Below the pieces are notes generated by a model. It had not been told where the DNA came from. It was given only the letters and a program-made list of their open reading frames with translations, and searched no databases. A stretch of DNA of 64,000 bases from Desulfamplus sp. (GTDB lineage Bacteria > Desulfobacterota > Desulfobacteria > Desulfobacterales > Desulfobacteraceae). Below, piece by piece: positions 48,063 to 55,851 of this stretch; position 1 is the first letter of the stretch, and each line of letters begins with the position of its first letter. Location: contig JADFZQ010000003.1 in assembly GCA_015232455.1 (NCBI GenBank), positions 124,001 through 188,000 of the forward strand. Direction: 5' to 3'. The position numbers and the translations under genes are program-made.

Positions 48063-49118
48063 TCATTCTCCTATTTTAATTTTTTCATAATATTCAAATG
48101 ATGGATCAAAAGGCATATTATTTATAATTGGATCGTTGTTTTTTATTAGCGGTATTTTTCCTGATTTCTTAACATTTTTGTTCTGCTCTATCGTTATTTT
48201 TGTTTGTGGTTCTATCTTATTATGTTTCAAATAGTATACAATAGATAGTGAACTTACCAAAAATATAAAAAGAATAAAAAAAATGATATTTTTTATTGAT
48301 CTATTACTTACATTATTTTTAGTAATTTTATTATTCTGAAACTTTTTGGTAATTGAACCATCAAGTGCCAAAATTGCCACGGTCAGATTATCTTGATGTT
48401 TTCTCTTTTTGGACAGGACATTCTGGAGAAGATTTTCAGCAGACTGCTGGGGAGAGTCAAGGTTTAGAATTCCCGCCATCTCTTTTTCAGTCAAGGCATT
48501 GTAAAGACCATCACTGCACAACACGAGAATATCCCCTGATTCCAAAGGAAATGGTCTCAGATTCCTGTCAATTTCAGGCAGATCAACCATGCCGAGAAAA
48601 CTTGTAAGAGCGTTTCTGTCAGGGTGGATTGCCGCCTCTTCAGGAGTTATGATTCCCTGTTTTACATCTCTTGCAAGTTCATTGGCGTAGTTGTGATCTT
48701 TTGTCATCAGGGTGATATTATTATTTCGGCAGAGATAGAGCCTGCTGTCTCCTGCGGAAATCCAGAACAGTTGATTATCTTTAACCACAGCCGCAACAAG
48801 AGTGGTGCCAGTTTCACCCTCTAAACCCTTTTCCATAGCCATGCTGTGAACAGCCTCATTTGCCGTGATTATGGATCGTTTCAGAGCCTCTATAACTTTT
48901 TCGTTCTCTGATTTTGTCATATATTCACGCAGCATAATCTTGACAGCAAGCCGGCTTGCATCAGCACCGCAGGCAAGACCGCCCATGCCGTCAGCAACCA
49001 CAGCTAAAACTCCGCCGTGCCTTACAAACTCTTTATCTTCAATGTCAGAGTAGCCAAAAGAGTCCTGCTGCTCTTTTCTTTCGCCTATGTGCTGGGCATT
49101 GCCCGGGGAGATTTTCAT
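48063..49118 (-). CDS. PP2C-type protein phosphatase with C-terminal membrane anchor
   Basis: 351 residues. PP2C motifs: MKISPGNAQHIGERKEQQDSFG, VVADGMGGLACGADAS (metal-binding Asp/Gly), GETGTTLVAA, WISAGDSRLYLCR, LVLCSDGLYNALTE and DNLTVAIL. After residue ~255 a basic stretch leads into one transmembrane helix (SIKNIIFFILFIFLVSSLSIVYY) and a ~55-residue tail outside. It dephosphorylates Ser/Thr targets of the island kinases, presumably at the membrane. The gene is separated from the protease-FHA gene by only 4 bp. Confidence 0.92.
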   Translation of the reverse strand: MKISPGNAQHIGERKEQQDSFGYSDIEDKEFVRHGGVLAVVADGMGGLACGADASRLAVKIMLREYMTKSENEKVIEALKRSIITANEAVHSMAMEKGLEGETGTTLVAAVVKDNQLFWISAGDSRLYLCRNNNITLMTKDHNYANELARDVKQGIITPEEAAIHPDRNALTSFLGMVDLPEIDRNLRPFPLESGDILVLCSDGLYNALTEKEMAGILNLDSPQQSAENLLQNVLSKKRKHQDNLTVAILALDGSITKKFQNNKITKNNVSNRSIKNIIFFILFIFLVSSLSIVYYLKHNKIEPQTKITIEQNKNVKKSGKIPLIKNNDPIINNMPFDPSFEYYEKIKIGE

Positions 49119-49155
49119 GTTTGTTTTTCTCCGTTAGTATTTTTGAATCACCCGA

Positions 49156-49416
49156 TTAGCAGCTTGTTTTTATAATTCTTTTATATTCGTCATGCGTTCC
49201 TATCCATACCCATATAAAACCTTCATCATCATCAAAAGATAATGCACGATAATCCAGACCAACCCTTGCTGACCAAAATTTTCCAACTTTTTTGAAATGC
49301 AATGAAGGATGTTTCGGGTCGTTTTTCAATAATTCAAAATTTTCTTCTGCCAATTTCTGTATGTAGATAGGGAGCTTTTCAAAACATTTCCAGAATCTCT
49401 CTGTTGTTCTGTTCAT
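49156..49416 (-). CDS. RelE/ParE-family toxin-like protein
   Basis: 86 residues. RFWKCFEKLPIYIQKLAEENFELLKND, HPSLHFKKVG..WSARVGLDYRAL, then WVWIGTHDEYKRI match the RelE/ParE toxin fold (HigB/YafQ-like mRNA interferases). The ATG follows directly on the antitoxin stop (TAAATG), a typical TA operon. It lies between the truncated kinase and the PP2C gene. Confidence 0.8.
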   Translation of the reverse strand: MNRTTERFWKCFEKLPIYIQKLAEENFELLKNDPKHPSLHFKKVGKFWSARVGLDYRALSFDDDEGFIWVWIGTHDEYKRIIKTSC

Positions 49417-49617
49417 TTAAAGTTTCCTTAATGTTCCTTTATTTTTTTGTGCGAGAGCTTCCTCTATTAAAAAGTCAAGTTTTCCTGATTGGGAATCCAG
49501 TTCAATGGCTTCATCCCATTTATCCCAATCTTTTTCTGAAAACCATTTTCTCAATTTTACATATTCCTTTTCAGGAAGTGATTCTATAGCGTGTTTAATC
49601 TCTTCTGCTGTAATCAT
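49417..49617 (-). CDS. Putative antitoxin of the RelE/ParE-like pair
   Basis: 66 residues from the ATG at 49617: MITAEEIKHAIESLPEKEY, then a WFSEKDWDKWDEAIELDSQSG stretch, ending LDFLIEEALAQKNKGTLRKL. Short, acidic, helical, located immediately upstream of the toxin with no gap. Similar small proteins accompany RelE-like toxins in many environmental bacteria. The first 23 bases overlap the 3' end of the kinase gene. A longer frame extending upstream inside the kinase gene is probably not translated. Confidence 0.7.
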   Translation of the reverse strand: MITAEEIKHAIESLPEKEYVKLRKWFSEKDWDKWDEAIELDSQSGKLDFLIEEALAQKNKGTLRKL

Positions 49618-50827
49618 GATTTGTATCCCAAGCTGTTTGGTTTTGTGTAAAAATTTCAAGAATTTTTTTGAATATACCGCCTTTTTGCTGAGTCTGCTGA
49701 GAATGCAATGGCGGTGGTGGTGCTGATGTTGATGATTGAGAAATTGGAGGTACCGACGACGAAGATGGACGATATGGCGGTTCAGGTGTTTGCAATTCTG
49801 GTTGAGGTGGTAACGGCGGTGGACTTGATTGAAAGTTAGGTGGTGGTGGTGGAGTTGATTGTTCAGATACATTAAACAACATATCTTGAAACGCTCTAAC
49901 TGATTGTGGACGGTTTGTAATGTTTGTTGATAATGCCTGCATAACCGCATTCTGAAATCCCAATGAGACATTGGCGATTCTGTCAGGTGGAATCAAATCA
50001 TCTTCCTGCTGTCTTTCCGTAGCCTCTGGCGGAGTTTTTCCTGTTACCATTCTGTAAAGCGTTGCTGCACAGGCATAAATATCTGTCCAAGTTCCCTGTC
50101 TGCCCTTACGGTGATACTGCTCATACGGGGCATAGCCCGGCGTCAAAACCACTGATAAACTCCTGCTTCTTTCTCCCATTGCAAATCTTGCAGCCCCAAA
50201 ATCAAGCAGTATGGGCAAATTGCCAGTTGTTAGATAGATATTATGAGGCTTTATATCACGGTGCAAAAATCCCTTTTCATGCACTTCACGCAGACCATCA
50301 AGAATAGGCATCATTATATCAACTGCTAACTTTTCAGGTATCTGTCCGCCTTTCTCAATCAGATAGCTTTCCAATGACATGCCGTCATAATAATCCATCA
50401 CAAGATAGGCTGTTCCATTGGCTTCAAAAAATGTGCGGACACGCACCACGCTTGCATGGTTAAATTTTGCAAGTGTTCTGGCTTCCAATAAAAATGCTTC
50501 CAATCCGTAACGGAATATCTCCCCGTCTTCTCTGGAATGAGGAACTACTGTGCTTTGATCAGTGTCCCGTCCGGCGTTATCACGAGGCAGATACTCTTTT
50601 ATTGCAACCATTGTCTCAAGGCGGATATCCCACCCAAGATAGGTGATGCCAAAGCCTCCAGGCTTTCCAAGCACCTTGCCAACAACATATTGATCAGCAA
50701 GCAATGTTCTATGTTTCAGCACAAGCGGGCTTCTTCGTTCGCTCTCATCGTATCCGCATAATGAGCATACAGGATCGCGGCTCTGCTTTTCCTTCATGCA
50801 GCCCATGCACATATTTTTAGGGTTCAC
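49595..50827 (-). CDS. Zinc-ribbon Ser/Thr protein kinase, truncated paralogue without the FGE domain
   Basis: 410 residues from a GTG (GTGAACCC, with GAGGATAAAA upstream). N-terminal zinc ribbon Cys7, 10, 21, 24; kinase domain ~45-305 with LGKPGGFGITYLG, VAIK (Lys77), FLHRDIKPHNIYL (Asp191), DFGAARF (Asp209) and APYEQY; then a Pro/Ser/Gln-rich linker. The first ~390 residues match the two other island kinases. Where they have a transmembrane helix and FGE domain, this one ends in an unrelated tail (GIFKKILEIFTQNQTAWDTN) overlapping the antitoxin gene. It was probably truncated by insertion of the toxin-antitoxin module; the catalytic part is intact and likely soluble. Confidence 0.88.
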   Translation of the reverse strand: MNPKNMCMGCMKEKQSRDPVCSLCGYDESERRSPLVLKHRTLLADQYVVGKVLGKPGGFGITYLGWDIRLETMVAIKEYLPRDNAGRDTDQSTVVPHSREDGEIFRYGLEAFLLEARTLAKFNHASVVRVRTFFEANGTAYLVMDYYDGMSLESYLIEKGGQIPEKLAVDIMMPILDGLREVHEKGFLHRDIKPHNIYLTTGNLPILLDFGAARFAMGERSRSLSVVLTPGYAPYEQYHRKGRQGTWTDIYACAATLYRMVTGKTPPEATERQQEDDLIPPDRIANVSLGFQNAVMQALSTNITNRPQSVRAFQDMLFNVSEQSTPPPPPNFQSSPPPLPPQPELQTPEPPYRPSSSSVPPISQSSTSAPPPPLHSQQTQQKGGIFKKILEIFTQNQTAWDTNHDYSRRD

Positions 50828-50869
50828 TTTTTATCCTCTATTTTTATTATGATAAATTACACTTTTGCA

Positions 50870-51109
50870 TTAGACGATGCTTTCAGCAACGGCTTTATTA
50901 AAAATAAAACTGTTAAGAGGTAATGATGTAACTTCAAGTTTTGATAAATCTATCCTTCTGCTTGCGTCCTCAATTTCTATTCCTATTACTGTCTGATGTT
51001 CATCAAAATCAAGAACTACACCATCTGCAACCTCTTCAGATTCGATACTAACCCCTTTATTTAATTGAATATAAAGCATATCATTATTAGGATAATATTG
51101 AAATATCAT
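50870..51109 (-). CDS. DUF2283 protein, putative antitoxin-like partner
   Basis: 79 residues. YYPNNDMLYIQLNKG, SEEVADGVVLDFDEHQTVIGIEI and EDASRRIDLSKLE are the DUF2283 signature. DUF2283 genes often lie beside DUF4258-type genes, as here (51120-51359), and the pair is suspected to be a toxin-antitoxin system. That role is inference. Confidence 0.8.
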   Translation of the reverse strand: MIFQYYPNNDMLYIQLNKGVSIESEEVADGVVLDFDEHQTVIGIEIEDASRRIDLSKLEVTSLPLNSFIFNKAVAESIV

Positions 51110-51119
51110 GATTGTATCC

Positions 51120-51359
51120 TTATTGTTTTAAAAGTTTAAATCCTCTGTCAGGAAAAGCATTATGAACAGTTTCCCCGTCTGTTTCTGTTATTACTCGTAA
51201 ATATTTACCAAGTTCATCAATGTAAGCCCAGCGACGAATACGACCATTGGGTTGAATCTCACTATGAATAGGATTGTTAATTACATACTCAAGCCACTCT
51301 TTTTTTATATATGGACGGCGTTCCATAACACTGACTCTAAAATAATCTGTTATCTTCAT
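51120..51359 (-). CDS. Small DUF4258-like protein paired with DUF2283
   Basis: 79 residues from the ATG at 51359, which overlaps the stop of the upstream ATPase-nuclease gene (TAATG); an ATG four codons earlier is possible. RPYIKKEWLEYVINNP, then GRIRRWAYIDELGKYLRVIT and TVHNAFPDRGFK are reminiscent of DUF4258/BrnT-like small RNase-fold toxins. Ten bases separate it from the DUF2283 gene. Family assignment is tentative. Confidence 0.6.
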   Translation of the reverse strand: MKITDYFRVSVMERRPYIKKEWLEYVINNPIHSEIQPNGRIRRWAYIDELGKYLRVITETDGETVHNAFPDRGFKLLKQ

Positions 51360-52993
51360 TACATACCCCACACGACCACAGTTTTTTCTCTGACCCCATT
51401 TTCAACAGAACCATCAGATTTCTCTTCCTTCCTAAAAATCTTCTCTTCCCACGATTTGCCCTCTGTTCTGTCAAATATAATAAGATGAGCATCTTCTGTG
51501 CCGCATCTGTCCATGTAAGCAAGGGTCTGGCGGACTCCATCTTTTATAGTCTGCTGTAACGATTTGTAAAGAAGTTTTAACTCTATTACGATTTTTTGGA
51601 TTTTAGGTTTTGCTTCTTCTTTTGATTCTGCTGCATTTTCTTTATATTGCCATAGAATAAGAAGATCAGTTCTCATCTTTCCAAGCCCATATTCCCGCTC
51701 AATACGTCCGCCTGAATTGACCACCCGCTGCAAAAACGCCTGCATCAGAAGCTGGGGACCAGCCTCTTTATAGTCGAATCGTTCCACCCAATGCTCTGAA
51801 TGCTCTCGGAAAAATTCCTGAAACGCTGATATTAGCTTTTCCATGTCCAAACGTCCGTCTTGCTTGACATACCACGAAGTTTGTTGAGAAATTGTATCCT
51901 GAGTTGTTGATGTCAACATTCGGGGAATTATCTCCATGTATATCGGGTTGCTGATTTCAACAGAGGGTTTACGCCTTATCAATCCTAAGTCTGTAAGATA
52001 TTGTATATCATCTTCTGGAATGGCAGAGGTGAGCATACCGCCTGTTATAATCGGCTCAATAACCCTTCTTACCCGATCTTCTCTCAGCTTGTCTGCCAAC
52101 TGGTCAAGATGGGTTTCTCTTCTCAAAATCAGATTTTCTTTGGCATTCTTTACCATATCTAAAGTGATGGCTCTTGTCGGATCACGGTTCTCCTTAAATC
52201 TAAAACAGGTCTCGTATGCAAGGGCGTTAACTAACCATGGCTGACCGTGCGTAAGTCTCCAAATCTCTTCAACTGCATCTTGCTTAAATATTTGACCTGT
52301 CTCTTTGGTGTGCATGGTAAGAAGCTCTTGAACTTCCTTGAATATAAAATCTCCCACTCTTAACGATTCAGCCTTGATATTGAATGCACTGCCGCCTGTG
52401 ATAATCTCTTTTTCGCGTGATGAATGGATACGATAATCTCGAATATCACGCACTCCGCAGAGAATTATGGATTGTGGAAAGGCATCTGGTCTTTTATCGT
52501 AACCGCTTCTAATCTGCCGAAGAACTGAAATCAAAGTGTCGCCAATCAAGGAATCTATCTCATCAATCAGAAGCACTAACGGCTTTTTAAGGTGGATTGA
52601 CAGCTTTTCAAGAGCTTGATTTAAGGCGTTATCTTCTCCGCTGTCTGTCAAAATATTATTAAAGTTTTCGTTCAAAAATGAGTCTTGCAAATGGTATTCT
52701 GCACGGGAGGCTGTTGCACTTAAAATCGCTTTTATTCCCCGTCTTACATCTTCTCTTGCCCCTTGTGCTGCCTCAATATTTACGTAGAGACAGGCATATT
52801 TTTCTTCTTTGTTCAGTTTTTTCATCAATGCAAGCAGGCAGGATGTTTTACCTGTCTGGCGTGGGGCGTGGAGAATAAAATATTTTTTCTGCTCAATCAG
52901 GAACATTATGTCATCAATATTAATGCGTGATAAAGGATCAATATAGTAGTGGTCGTCAGGATTAATTGGTCCTGCTGTATTGAAAAATCTCAT
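51359..52993 (-). CDS. AAA-like ATPase fused to a PD-(D/E)XK nuclease domain
   Basis: 544 residues. The N-terminal half is a STAND-like/AAA_35-type ATPase: Walker A in LHAPRQTGKTSCLLALM (~residue 45), Walker B LVLLIDEIDSLIGD (~140). A winged-helix region follows (~280-370). The C-terminal part has RTDLLILWQYK and IVIELKLLYKSL, a D...ExK pattern of PD-(D/E)XK nucleases, then QTLAYMDRCGTEDAHLIIFD. This architecture is common in Desulfobacterota, Cyanobacteria and Bacteroidetes; its target is unknown. Its position among kinase and FHA genes makes it a candidate effector. Confidence 0.8.
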   Translation of the reverse strand: MRFFNTAGPINPDDHYYIDPLSRINIDDIMFLIEQKKYFILHAPRQTGKTSCLLALMKKLNKEEKYACLYVNIEAAQGAREDVRRGIKAILSATASRAEYHLQDSFLNENFNNILTDSGEDNALNQALEKLSIHLKKPLVLLIDEIDSLIGDTLISVLRQIRSGYDKRPDAFPQSIILCGVRDIRDYRIHSSREKEIITGGSAFNIKAESLRVGDFIFKEVQELLTMHTKETGQIFKQDAVEEIWRLTHGQPWLVNALAYETCFRFKENRDPTRAITLDMVKNAKENLILRRETHLDQLADKLREDRVRRVIEPIITGGMLTSAIPEDDIQYLTDLGLIRRKPSVEISNPIYMEIIPRMLTSTTQDTISQQTSWYVKQDGRLDMEKLISAFQEFFREHSEHWVERFDYKEAGPQLLMQAFLQRVVNSGGRIEREYGLGKMRTDLLILWQYKENAAESKEEAKPKIQKIVIELKLLYKSLQQTIKDGVRQTLAYMDRCGTEDAHLIIFDRTEGKSWEEKIFRKEEKSDGSVENGVREKTVVVWGM

Positions 52994-53031
52994 GGCTGTT
53001 TATCCTTTTTATCTCAAAATGTTAAATATCA

Positions 53032-53133
53032 GAATCTTCTGAATCACTGATTAACCTGATTGCACGGATTCCACTGATTTTTTAATCCGTGAAATCTCGT
53101 AATCCGTGCCAATCCGTGATTCTGACAAAACTT
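53032..53133. repeat. Repeat C, copy 1
   Basis: GAATCACTGATTAACCTGATT, ACGGATTCCACTGATTTTTTAATCCGTGAAATC, TAATCCGTGCCAATCCGTGATTCTGAC in order (written as pieces). The same order occurs at 55672-55779 and 61136-61233. Internal GGATT/AATCC parts are inverted. It lies between the ATPase-nuclease and VWA-FHA genes. Confidence 0.8.
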
Positions 53134-53148
53134 GACAACTATTTTCAA

Positions 53149-54897
53149 TTAAGATTTATACGACACTCTCAATTCAGTCCTGCCGACCAGAATCAAATCC
53201 CTGCTGTGAAGGCGATACATACCAGAAAACGGCACCCCATTAACCATAGTGCCGTTGGTTGAATTCAAATCCTGCAGATAGATGCTGCCCTCTCTTTGAA
53301 CAAGCTGGCAGTGACGCCCTGAAATCTCTTCATCATCTGTAATTGCAATATCACAAACCTTTGACCTGCCTATAACCAGAGTATTTGCAAGGTTATGAGA
53401 GTATGATTTTGTCTTTGCACTGCCAACCACAGTAAGTTTTATTGGTCTTGATTGTGAAGAATTATCAGATTCTGCTAAAGTGGCTGAATCTGAATCAAAA
53501 GCAGGTGAATCAGTTCCATGTCCTACTTGTTTCTTTGAAGCTGTGATGGCTTCATCAAGGTTTGAAAAGGCAGGTTGTCCCATTGTTGAATGAGGCGGAT
53601 GCGGTGCTTCTGTCTGCTCAGATGTTAGCTCTGATATTACTTGTGAAGATGCTCTTTTTTTTCGGGTAGATGCTATAATTATCAACACAAGCAATAGACC
53701 GCCTGCCCCTGCCCACCCGGCTAAAGGAATTTTCTGCCACCACTTTGGCTGAGGAGTTGCAGCTTGTGAGGCTTGAGGTTGAACTGTGCCGGTCTGTCCT
53801 GATTCTTGCTGAGATGCTGGTGGTTGTCCTGATTCTGGTTGAGATGCGGCTGGCTGCCCTGATTCTGGCTGTGCAGTTCCAGATTGGGGAGGTGCTGCAT
53901 TCTGAGTTACAGGAACATCTGGCAAAAGCCTTATACTCTGCCCGTCAGTTATGGTTCTTGTGCCTGCCTTGATGCTCATCTGAAGCCTATGAACAGCACC
54001 GTCAGCACGGCAATTCTTGCAATCAAGTTTTGCACTCCAGACCTCAGCAACGCTTTGTCTTACCTTTTTATAAATTTCAGATAAAGAGATATTACCAGCA
54101 TTAAAATAAAGTCCGCCTGATGTTCTGGCAAATTCACCCAAACTTTTTAAATACAGCTCTTTTTCATCATTAATAGGAGGCTTTGCAAAACCAATTGCAT
54201 AAATCGGCACTGGGTCTTCTTTTAACTGGTTCAGAACTTCTGCTTTAGTCATGCCTCCTGCAAAATCATCTTGACCGTCAGACAGGGTTATTATTACACG
54301 GCGTCCGGGCAGATCAGCATCTTTACGCCTGCCAAGTTCTATTGCTTTGGAAATTCCTAAATGAAGCTGGGTGTTCATATCTGTAAGGGTAAGCTCTTTT
54401 ATGGCTTTTTTTAAAATATCTTTATCTGCTGTAAAATCCTGCACTGTACGGACAGCAGTGCCAAAAGTCATTAGTAAAGCTCTATCTTTATCTGTCATTG
54501 CATCTACCCAGTCAGTAATGGCTTTTTTAATCTGATTAAACTGGGAAGTTGTAAGAGATTTAGATACATCAACAAGAAAAAGATAAGCAGCTCCCTCTTG
54601 AACATCATTAAACTTGCTGGCAGAAGTTACAGGTAATGAATCAGAGTCAATAAAGGCTGATAAGGTTATTCCGTCAATATTTTCAATTGATTTACCGTTC
54701 TCATCATTTAGATGGAGATAAGCTGTTATCTCTGGAAGATGCTGAAATATCTGGCTTACCCTAAATTCAGTTATTTCTGGTGAAGAAACTGCTTCTGATG
54801 CAGATACTTGAAAATCATCTGTAATAAAATTTATAACAATAGAAGCGGTCAGAAATATTATCCAAAAACGTTTTTTCAAATCCATTTTCAAGTCCAT
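53149..54897 (-). CDS. VWA-domain protein with transmembrane segment and C-terminal FHA domain
   Basis: 582 residues. Signal/anchor ~10-32; VWA domain (~90-290) with an intact MIDAS: FLVDVSKSLTT (DxSxS), MTFGTAV and LSDGQDD. A Gln/Pro/Ser-rich repeat region (ESGQPPASQ-type, ~345-385) precedes a transmembrane helix (~392-415). The FHA domain (~490-580) has VIGRSKVCDI, EISGRHC and STNGTMVNG. The VWA part is extracytoplasmic and the FHA cytoplasmic. The start overlaps the FHA gene upstream by 10 bp, with GGGAG before it, implying coupling. VWA/kinase/phosphatase sets resemble TerY-P-type triads. Confidence 0.88.
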   Translation of the reverse strand: MDLKMDLKKRFWIIFLTASIVINFITDDFQVSASEAVSSPEITEFRVSQIFQHLPEITAYLHLNDENGKSIENIDGITLSAFIDSDSLPVTSASKFNDVQEGAAYLFLVDVSKSLTTSQFNQIKKAITDWVDAMTDKDRALLMTFGTAVRTVQDFTADKDILKKAIKELTLTDMNTQLHLGISKAIELGRRKDADLPGRRVIITLSDGQDDFAGGMTKAEVLNQLKEDPVPIYAIGFAKPPINDEKELYLKSLGEFARTSGGLYFNAGNISLSEIYKKVRQSVAEVWSAKLDCKNCRADGAVHRLQMSIKAGTRTITDGQSIRLLPDVPVTQNAAPPQSGTAQPESGQPAASQPESGQPPASQQESGQTGTVQPQASQAATPQPKWWQKIPLAGWAGAGGLLLVLIIIASTRKKRASSQVISELTSEQTEAPHPPHSTMGQPAFSNLDEAITASKKQVGHGTDSPAFDSDSATLAESDNSSQSRPIKLTVVGSAKTKSYSHNLANTLVIGRSKVCDIAITDDEEISGRHCQLVQREGSIYLQDLNSTNGTMVNGVPFSGMYRLHSRDLILVGRTELRVSYKS

Positions 54898-55511
54898 TGA
54901 AATTGCTCCCCGCAGAATGGAATAAACATAAGTTTAGTCTGCCCAAGTTCAATTACATCATAGGGTTTAAGAACAGTCGGCACATCAACATCGTCATCAT
55001 TAAGATAGACAAGCCCTCTGCTATCTCCCGGGTGGAGTTTAAAAGAGCGGTTTTTAGGGTTGTAACTTACTGATGCGTGGTTCTCCCTTGAAACTGATTC
55101 GTCATTTTGAATACAGATGTTCATTGATTGAGACCTGCCTATAAAATTCTTTTCTGACCGTATTTGATAATCTCTGCCTCTGTCAGGACCATCAATACAG
55201 ACAAGCCAGCCAACCACAGGATCGATTCCTGTTTTTTTGCGGAAAATTCCAACTGTGCAGCCCTCTTCAGAAGTTGCTTTGCCTGCTGCCTGTCCTGCTC
55301 TTATGGTTTCAGCATGATCATCATCACGTTTGTTGTCATTGCGTCTGGGGGCTGTAGCTCCGGTTAATGGAGAGGGAGATGGAGATGGATGTGCATTGTC
55401 CCGCCTTGGCATGGTGCTTCCAAGATCAAGTGAGCCTACTCCGCAAGATGGGCATGAAGTGTGTTTTGTTGAATCATAATAATGTCCTTGTTCGCATCTT
55501 TTCATTGTCAT
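54888..55511 (-). CDS. FHA-domain protein with N-terminal zinc ribbon
   Basis: 207 residues. RCEQGHYYDSTKHTSCPSCG is a zinc ribbon (Cys at ~5, 18, 21 plus His); a Ser/Pro/Arg linker follows; the FHA domain (~105-200) has FIGRSQSMNI, ESVSRENHAS and DSRGLVYLNDDDV. The FHA recognises phosphothreonine on partner proteins. The start at 55511 has AGGAG, and the stop overlaps the VWA-FHA start. Probably an adaptor between the kinases and the VWA protein. Confidence 0.88.
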   Translation of the reverse strand: MTMKRCEQGHYYDSTKHTSCPSCGVGSLDLGSTMPRRDNAHPSPSPSPLTGATAPRRNDNKRDDDHAETIRAGQAAGKATSEEGCTVGIFRKKTGIDPVVGWLVCIDGPDRGRDYQIRSEKNFIGRSQSMNICIQNDESVSRENHASVSYNPKNRSFKLHPGDSRGLVYLNDDDVDVPTVLKPYDVIELGQTKLMFIPFCGEQFQWT

Positions 55512-55851
55512 AGTTTTCTTCTCCTTTTTTTGATTATCTTAATTGTGTGTTTACTATTTTTATATTTAATTGTCAGAATCAGGATACCCAAGATTAAAGG
55601 ATTGCAGGATTTGCTCTATCCTGCCTCATCCTTCTATCTCATAAATCCTGATTCAAAATGCTTTTATTATCAGAATCACTTATTAACCTGATTACACGAA
55701 TTCCACTGATTTTTTTATCCGTGAAATCGCACCTGCCTGCCGGCAGGCAGATAATCCGTGCCAATACGTGATTCTGACAACCATTTTCCCGATAGAGGCT
55801 TCGGCTTTGCTGTTTCGTCTCCTCTTGCCTGAATACCTGCTTGAGCCTGCC
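55512..55851. other. 340-bp intergenic region made of repeats
   Basis: Contains a degraded CAGAATCAGGAT/ATCCTGATTC stretch (55574-55660), repeat C copy 2 (55672-55779) with an inserted CCTGCCTGCCGGCAGGCAGG palindrome, and the trailer of the kinase-FGE gene that resembles the trailer of its paralogue at 61340-61370. No coding frame with a ribosome site is visible. Confidence 0.6.
55672..55779. repeat. Repeat C, copy 2, with an inserted palindrome
   Basis: Same blocks as at 53032-53133 (ATTAACCTGATTACACG, ATTCCACTGATTTTTT, ATCCGTGCCAATACGTGATT). Between the two ATCCGTG blocks a perfect palindrome CCTGCCTGCCGGCAGGCAG (55733-55752) has been added, absent from the other copies. Confidence 0.75.

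Noticed and set aside
49618-49971. Long His/Gln-rich reading frame upstream of and in frame with the antitoxin.
   Set aside because: It is the out-of-frame shadow of the Pro-rich linker of the kinase gene; only the last 66 codons look like a protein.
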